Origin: Endocalyx cinctus
Taxonomy: Eukaryota > Ascomycota > Sordariomycetes > Amphisphaeriales > Apiosporaceae
Direction: 5' to 3'
DNA: 64,000 nt
Assembly (NCBI GenBank): GCA_001600455.1
Contig: BCKC01000003.1
Coordinates: 4,696,754-4,760,753 of the forward strand
Below are positions 58,359 to 64,000 of the stretch, piece by piece. The number at the start of each line of letters is the position of its first letter. Position 1 is the first letter of the stretch. The translations under genes were made by a program, and so were the position numbers. Below the pieces are notes generated by a model. It was not told where the DNA came from. It saw nothing but the letters and a program-made list of their open reading frames with translations, and made no database searches.

Positions 58359-59531
58359 TTATGTAGGTATCGTAACAATCAACCTCTTACCCGAAACGTC
58401 GCCAGACTTTAGTATCTGTAACCCGTTTAGGATGTCTTCAAACGTGCTGCCTACAATTTGCGTATGCAGATTCCTAAGCTTCCCCGCATCCAGTAGTCTC
58501 TGAAAGATATCAAATAAATCTATTGACCTCTGGTACTTCTCTTTGCTCTCCGCGCGCCAATGCTCCCCTTTGAGCTTAACTTCGGCTCCGAAGGCTTCAA
58601 ATGCGAATGCGAATGACGCCTTGACTGCCTGTCGTGTCTTCCAGCCCTCGGGACACGCCTCGAGTGAAACGTATCTCCCACCAGGACGGCCTAGCGCCGC
58701 GTAGCAGCACGCCGTCGAGGGCTGGTCCGTGATACAGTCTAGCGCCAAGCGCAATCTGCCTTTTGTCTCTGCTCTGATGATATTTCCAATGTCCGGCAAT
58801 GCATAATCAAACACGTCGCTCGCGCCAAATGATTTAACTAGATCAAAGTTGCGCGGTGAACATGTAGTAATAGGAGTGTAACCAGAACTTTTTTTAGTTT
58901 ACCGTAGAACGTACTCGTTAGTTTCGCTGAAGTGGGAGCTCATCGTACTTATATAAGGCAGAACTTACAGCTTAAGCATCTGGATAGCCATTAATCCGGA
59001 CGACGTACTGCCCCCATATACTAGCACCGGTGTTTCCACGCTTATAGGAGTCTCCGGCGTAGCCGTGATACCGAGGTCTTGCCATAGCGATATGCAAGTC
59101 GTAAGAACGGGAGTTCCGAGAGCGGCGCTCTCTATCACGGGGAAACCTTTCGGTACTTTCAGCACGAGCCCAGCTACAGCCCGAATGTACTGAGCAAACG
59201 ACCCCGTCTCCGGGCTACCAGGGTTGGACCCCGGTACTGCGCCGCACACGATATCGCCGATGGACAGATCGTGGAGTTCCCGATCGTGGTCCGAAGCGGC
59301 CACGATCACTCCCGAAAAGTCCATGCCTACGAAGACGCCCGCGTGCGGGAAAGCATTCCCCATTTTATAGTCGCTCGGGTTCAGCGCGACCGAGATCGTT
59401 TTCACGATGATCGTACCCGGAAGCAGCTCCGGTATACTGGCGTCGTTTTTGATAGTAGGCCGGCCATTTTCGTCCTGGACTATGGCGCGCTGCACCAGGG
59501 GCAATTCGGTTACGTCAGTTCGCATCTCCAT
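58359..59531 (-). CDS. trans-acting enoyl reductase (LovC-like, MDR family)
   Basis: Exons 59531-58969 and 58887-58359; intron 81 nt (GTAAGT ... AAAAAG), phase 2; 363 aa, exactly the length usual for LovC-type trans-ERs. A medium-chain dehydrogenase/reductase without the zinc ligands. Visible: LNPSDYKMGNAFPHAGVFVG near the N terminus, MDFSGVIVAA, VYGGSTSSGLMAIQMLKLSG (NADPH-binding, across the splice), ITTCSPRNFDLVKSFGASD and LDCITDQPSTACCYAALGR. Such enzymes reduce the alpha,beta-double bond of chosen intermediates on highly reducing PKS and PKS-NRPS proteins that lack a working ER. The neighbouring megasynthase is exactly such a protein and is transcribed in the same direction. The second of two start Met codons (MEM) is also possible. 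Confidence 0.95.
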
Positions 59532-60453
59532 CGTCGACGTGTGCCTCTATCTGGGTGTTCGGTTTGACGGCAAAGTGCCTAGTTAGATCTGGGAACGGTA
59601 AATTGCCTAGTTTTCATATACGGAATAATGTAATATCACTCGACCGGGGTATCCGCCAGCCGCTCTTACTGTAATGTTCTAGGCGTGCAGGCGTAATAGA
59701 AGTATTGACTCAAAATCAGGGTCGTCATCCAAAGCTCTATGCATGACGGCGCAAATGACCCAGGCCAATCAGGCGTACTTGAAACATTTCGGTTGCACTC
59801 ATGAAGATCAATAATACCACCTCAATCCCAATACTACGTAAAATGGGCTTATCCCAATCGTGCAGCCATGCGCGATACAACATGAGTGGGGGGACCACCT
59901 GCTTACACGACTCCATTAAACCGAAAAATACTTTGTGAGATCACCTAAAAATAGTACATATTATCTTCTAATCTGCACTTCGTCCGGGGTTATCTTGGCA
60001 ACTTATAGGCCCCAATTTTATACTCTTTTCAGCGCATTTCTCTTATACTATACTGCAGACGTAGCTGCATTCGGTAGGAGTAGACCGTCCAAGGAGTATC
60101 CAGGGGTGAACGACAAACACTATACGGTGAAAAATCCTTGTAATTGGGGGTCACAAGAACCACGCTGACAATGTAAGCCCAGGAGATAGGTATAGATAGT
60201 ATAACTATTACCTATTTTATTATATTTACCCACTTTCTGATCTTACGGAAGACGGTGTGGATAGATAAGAAAACCAACTACATTTGGTTAAGTCGTATTC
60301 TTTACCTAAAAAGAGATTTCATGTAATACAGAAGAAGAGACATGCCAGCCAAGTATATGTTCCGCCTATCCCATTGGAAGGCCTTGAGGCTCCTTTCCCT
60401 CGAATACCAGTCATCAACAATCTGCAGGACAACCCTGGTATGAAGCTATCACC
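59532..60453. other. Intergenic, nothing seen
   Basis: Shared upstream region of the trans-ER (minus) and the Pth11-like gene (plus). The 77-codon frame at 59935-60168 has no support. Confidence 0.5.
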
Positions 60454-61831
60454 ATGATCGATCAAGCACCCTATCAAGCCGCTGGCTTAGTCATTGTCTT
60501 CATATTCACACCGTTGTGCATTGTAGCAACAGGTCTACGATTTTGGGCCTCGCGCCTCTCTCTGGGTAAAGTAGGCATCGAGGACTGGCTTGCGCTTGGT
60601 GCTCTTCTGACTTTCCTAGGATGGATTGCGGGTAGTGTAGTAGGTTAGTGCACGATTACGAACTTCACATAGTAGATTTTCATATACCTATTAACACTTC
60701 CTTTTAGTCGTCAGCATACTGGCTGGGGTGTCCGATCCGTTGAATGTTGCGCGGAAAGATACTTCTGATTCTCTTCTGGTTAGTAGACAACAAGCGCGCA
60801 TTATCGCAGCAACATGTAATGATGTTTCAATTCCTTTTATTAACACGCAAGCTGCAGACCATCTGGATTATATCTTACGTTTACCCGATCAATCAAATTT
60901 TCGCCAAATTCAGCATCCTGTTTTTGTACCAGCGAATCTTCGGCGTGAATCAAACTTTCGGCCTTTGGATCAAAGGCATCGCATTTGTTCAAGTTGTCGT
61001 TCTGATGGGCACTCTAATCGGCAACACGGTACAATGCTTGCCGGTGCAGAAGTATTGGCAGCCGTGGATTGACGGATACTGCGTCAAACCGATTGTCCTT
61101 CTGGGCACGCTCGAAACAGTGAACTCCCTTGTCGACTTTGCTATGGTGATCCTCGCTGTCGTAATACTCAGGAAGCTTCAAACCAAGAGATCGACGATTT
61201 GGAAGCTTTTTATTATCTTTGCACTGGGTGGAATGTAAGTAATATTACCATAATACGGCATGCTACGTAACAAGCATAACTGACTTGTCTATTTTACAGA
61301 GCTGGTATCATCGGGTTCATCAAAATTGGATTATCAGTCCAACTAAGCATATGTAAGTTATCAAACCCAACGGGTGTGACTTAGGAAAGTGCTAATTATG
61401 CTGGGAAAATTACAGCAAATCAAATTGTGCAAGGTGTTTGGTCCACCGTTCAGATGGCTTTCAGCGTCCTCTGCTGCTGTATTATGACCTACCGACCGAT
61501 ATTTGCAAAGATTCACGTGTTCGATAAACTTGGATCTAGAATCAGCGGCTACGCAGGAAAGTTCAGATCGCGACAGAGGAGCAGCGAACGTAGGCCATCG
61601 ACAATGATGAAGATGAGCCTGGACTCTCTCCAGGAGGCTAGTAGCTTGGCTACTAGCAATAACGATCCTAGCAGTAACGATCACAGCAAGCATGTCGAGA
61701 TCCGGACAGAAGTCGAAGTGGCAAGTCACTGGAGAGACCCATCTCACGCAGAATATTATGATCCATGTAGCAACTATGGTTCTGATGTGGTGATAACAAG
61801 GTCGCCACAACAGGGAATATCTCCTCTATGA
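60454..61831 (+). CDS. Pth11-like / rhodopsin-domain integral membrane protein
   Basis: Five exons: 60454-60643, 60708-60778, 60852-61234, 61300-61352, 61416-61831; introns of 64, 73, 65 and 63 nt, all in phase; 370 aa. Landmarks of the fungal rhodopsin/Pth11 family: first helix VIVFIFTPLCIVATGLRFWA, the VGIEDWLALGALL segment, IWIISYVYPINQIFAKFSIL leading to LFLYQRIFG, a CLPVQKYWQPWIDGYC extracellular loop, the DFAMVILAVVILRKLQ helix and the last helix around FSVLCCCIMTYRPIF. A hydrophilic tail of about 110 residues follows. Exon 2 is only 71 nt but is needed for phase. It is divergent from the trans-ER gene and could be co-regulated with the cluster; its ligand is unknown. Confidence 0.87.
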
Positions 61832-64000
61832 TATGGGGAATTGGGATATTCGTGGTTACGAATTACATACGGTATTTTTTTTTTATGTCCGGTGGGAATA
61901 GCGGTTTTGAATTAGAATTTAGTCTTGAGGATCAATATGAATGAATAAACAAGATACAATATACCCAATATCCAATGACCATTGCAGTATCAGAGACACT
62001 AAAAATGCACTTACTATACTTACTATGCCTAAGTTTCTCAAGTTTGCTTTACTTAGTCGGAAATGGTTGCTGAAACGTTTTGAATATCTGATCACTACTC
62101 AATATCGACATCGACTTGATTACAGGCTTGAATCCTACTCCATAAGTGGAAGTGTACTTCCCACTTAGTACATAGTACAGCCGAGAATGTCAGTTAGTGT
62201 CCGAATTCCCTAACCTACCCGCTTCTGCCGCAGCGATTAAATTGCTTGCCTATGCTAGTGCAGATACAAGAATACTACATATATATAGTCCGTGATTGCC
62301 GTACTTAGTGAACATGTATGGATATGGTAGTTGTCAGAAGACTCTACATATGGTGGCTGATTGGCCAATTTAGCTAAAGTGGTGGAATCTCTATATTTTC
62401 GTGTCCATGGGAACCCTTGCATGCTGAAGCAGGGATTGAAACGGTACTCTAAGGATTCCAGTATAGTGTGGTATAATAGTGTAGTAGTGAACATATAATA
62501 TACTCTATTATGTATACTGTAAAGACACATGGCTGGGCGGACGTTACTACGCAGGGTAGCCGTCGCTAGTTTTAGTGCCCTATACCCTGGCAAAGTCTGA
62601 TCATATCTTTGACTGATCATATCTCTGACTAACTTCCAAGGTTATATGTATACATCTACTACGTTCTCGAGGGCATATCGTACGTGTACGTGTACACTGG
62701 TGCTCTACACCGGTATACCCGGTAATTGAGCGTGATACTCTAATTATAGCAATAGCAACGCCTTACCTGCCTACATTACTCGTGCTGTCATAATATTGCT
62801 AATACTACGTAGTATACGCTATTCAGGTCACCCAGACACCACAGTACCTATCGCAAAGCAACGCTCGACAAACCAAAGGTTCTGGGATCAATGACAGCTC
62901 GTCGTTCGAAGTATTATCCAGTTTACCTACAATAATCCCACAAATATTAATTTTAATGAAAATTTATTTAACGTCAGCACTCTTCAAATTACCCCGAATA
63001 GTAGCGTACGCAGGACGTACATGGTACGTGGCTCTTCCCTACATGGATGGTATATGGGTATCTCGGAGGACGATGAAGACGTCTCGGAGGGTACTGGAAA
63101 CGTCTTTCCCATCAGAAAGCAGAAGCTGGTTCTGCTGGACAGGCATACATAGGATTGCGATAAGCGCTAAGTCGTAAAGGTCGGGATTGGCATGAAACTT
63201 TTCGTATTAGGGCATAGTATAGACAAAGATACCCAGTTTTAGATCGCCAAGGATTTTCCCAATCCACCTCTACCGCTTCACTACTTTACATCTACGGAGT
63301 ACACTTAAGTATACGGAGTATAGTGTCCTTTGTAAGCCATCGTTAGATTATTACGTAGTATCCTGCCATTGACCCAAGATTTTATAGTCTAGGTTAGCTG
63401 GTTAGGTATATATCTTACGTGAGAAGATCTGCGCATACTTGATTGGTCCATTCACCCTGCTCACCGAGCTCAGCCATCGACGTCGCGCGGCATCGCTGAT
63501 CAATTAATTAACCCAATCTACTCACTGTGATACACTGATACTATAATGCCCACATAGCATAGTATTCTCCGACCGGAGATGGAGACACACTAACAGGTTC
63601 TTTTTTCGTCTATACTATGTACGTAGTGTAACACGGCATACGGCGTATCCTATCCTATCCTACAAGTTATTCTCTTCCTTGTATATACGCAGTAATAGTA
63701 CTAGCGTACGATATTATTCCTTGCAAAGATGCCTTGGGCCCTATTGATTTCAGACCCGATGTAGAGTGTACAATGCACCAAAAAGATGGCTATTTAGCGG
63801 AGAACAGTCCGGAGTTGGAACTTTTTTTTTTTTTGAAGGATCATTAAAGGGATGCCCTCGTCCTCATGTCACATGCAACTTGGAAAATGAGGATTATCCA
63901 CAATGACGCTGACTTACTGTATTCAAATTTATTAGTGCTGCTTCATCTGTCCCGTTTTGAAGTTTTGCCACTCGTTGTATCAATACTTGAGATAAGATTA
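61832..64000. other. AT-rich terminal stretch without a supported gene
   Basis: Many TACGTA/GTATAC palindromic words and repeats of ACGGAGTA-ACTTAAGTATACGGAGTA type (63291-63320). The frame at 62255-62620 on the minus strand has no motif. A T run lies at 63820-63833. Confidence 0.5.

Noticed and set aside
1..64000. CRISPR array, rRNA or tRNA genes
   Set aside because: No regular spacer array, no rRNA-like sequence and no tRNA arm pattern was seen by eye; a tRNA search program would be needed to exclude small tRNAs.

Overview
The window reads as nuclear DNA of a filamentous ascomycete (Pezizomycotina). The evidence is short GT-AG introns (mostly 47-120 nt) with CTAAC/CTGAC-like branch sites, a HET-domain protein, two Pth11/rhodopsin-type membrane proteins, NACHT-type ankyrin repeats and a fungal PKS-NRPS. 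GC-richer genes lie in long AT-rich, gene-poor stretches. Several genes there have decayed by TAG stops and frameshifts, as repeat-induced-mutation-like (RIP-like) decay would leave them. Introns below were placed by hand: each junction was checked for GT/AG, reading phase and continuity of the protein, unless stated otherwise.

Layout. 0-8 kb: the end of an ankyrin-repeat protein, an AsaB/GA4-desaturase-like oxidoreductase, two cytochrome P450 relics in opposite orientation, and a secreted-protein gene with three in-frame TAG codons. 9-16 kb: an aldo/keto reductase, a metal-dependent amidohydrolase, a short-chain dehydrogenase and a sulfotransferase-like gene. 18-26 kb: a HET protein, a Pth11-like receptor and a DUF3632-like gene. 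26-34.5 kb: two S33 proline-iminopeptidase-like hydrolases, a luciferase-like flavin monooxygenase relic, a Dal5-type MFS transporter and an unrecognised secreted protein.

35.4-38.6 kb (minus strand): a complete adenylosuccinate synthetase (424 aa) broken into 22 exons by 21 introns. Two of the exons are only 5 and 11 nt long. Short open reading frames hide it, and every junction is in phase. Nothing else in the window has more than five exons.

39.8-41.3 kb: a decayed APH-like phosphotransferase. 43-59.5 kb: a compact biosynthetic locus made of a LovD-like transesterase/beta-lactamase fold protein (413 aa), a hybrid PKS-NRPS of 3989 aa (KS-AT-DH-MT-[inactive ER region]-KR-ACP-C-A-PCP-R) and a LovC-like stand-alone trans-enoyl reductase (363 aa). 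The trans-ER would supply the enoyl reduction that the megasynthase lacks. The release domain would free the polyketide-amino acid product as an aldehyde/alcohol or by Dieckmann cyclisation, and the LovD-like enzyme could acylate or hydrolyse it. A second Pth11-like gene follows at 60.5 kb, and the last 2 kb hold no gene I can support.

The most interesting possibility is that the extra, divergent, intron-packed adenylosuccinate synthetase beside a PKS-NRPS locus is a duplicated or acquired target enzyme (self-resistance). This is an inference from gene order and active-site substitutions.
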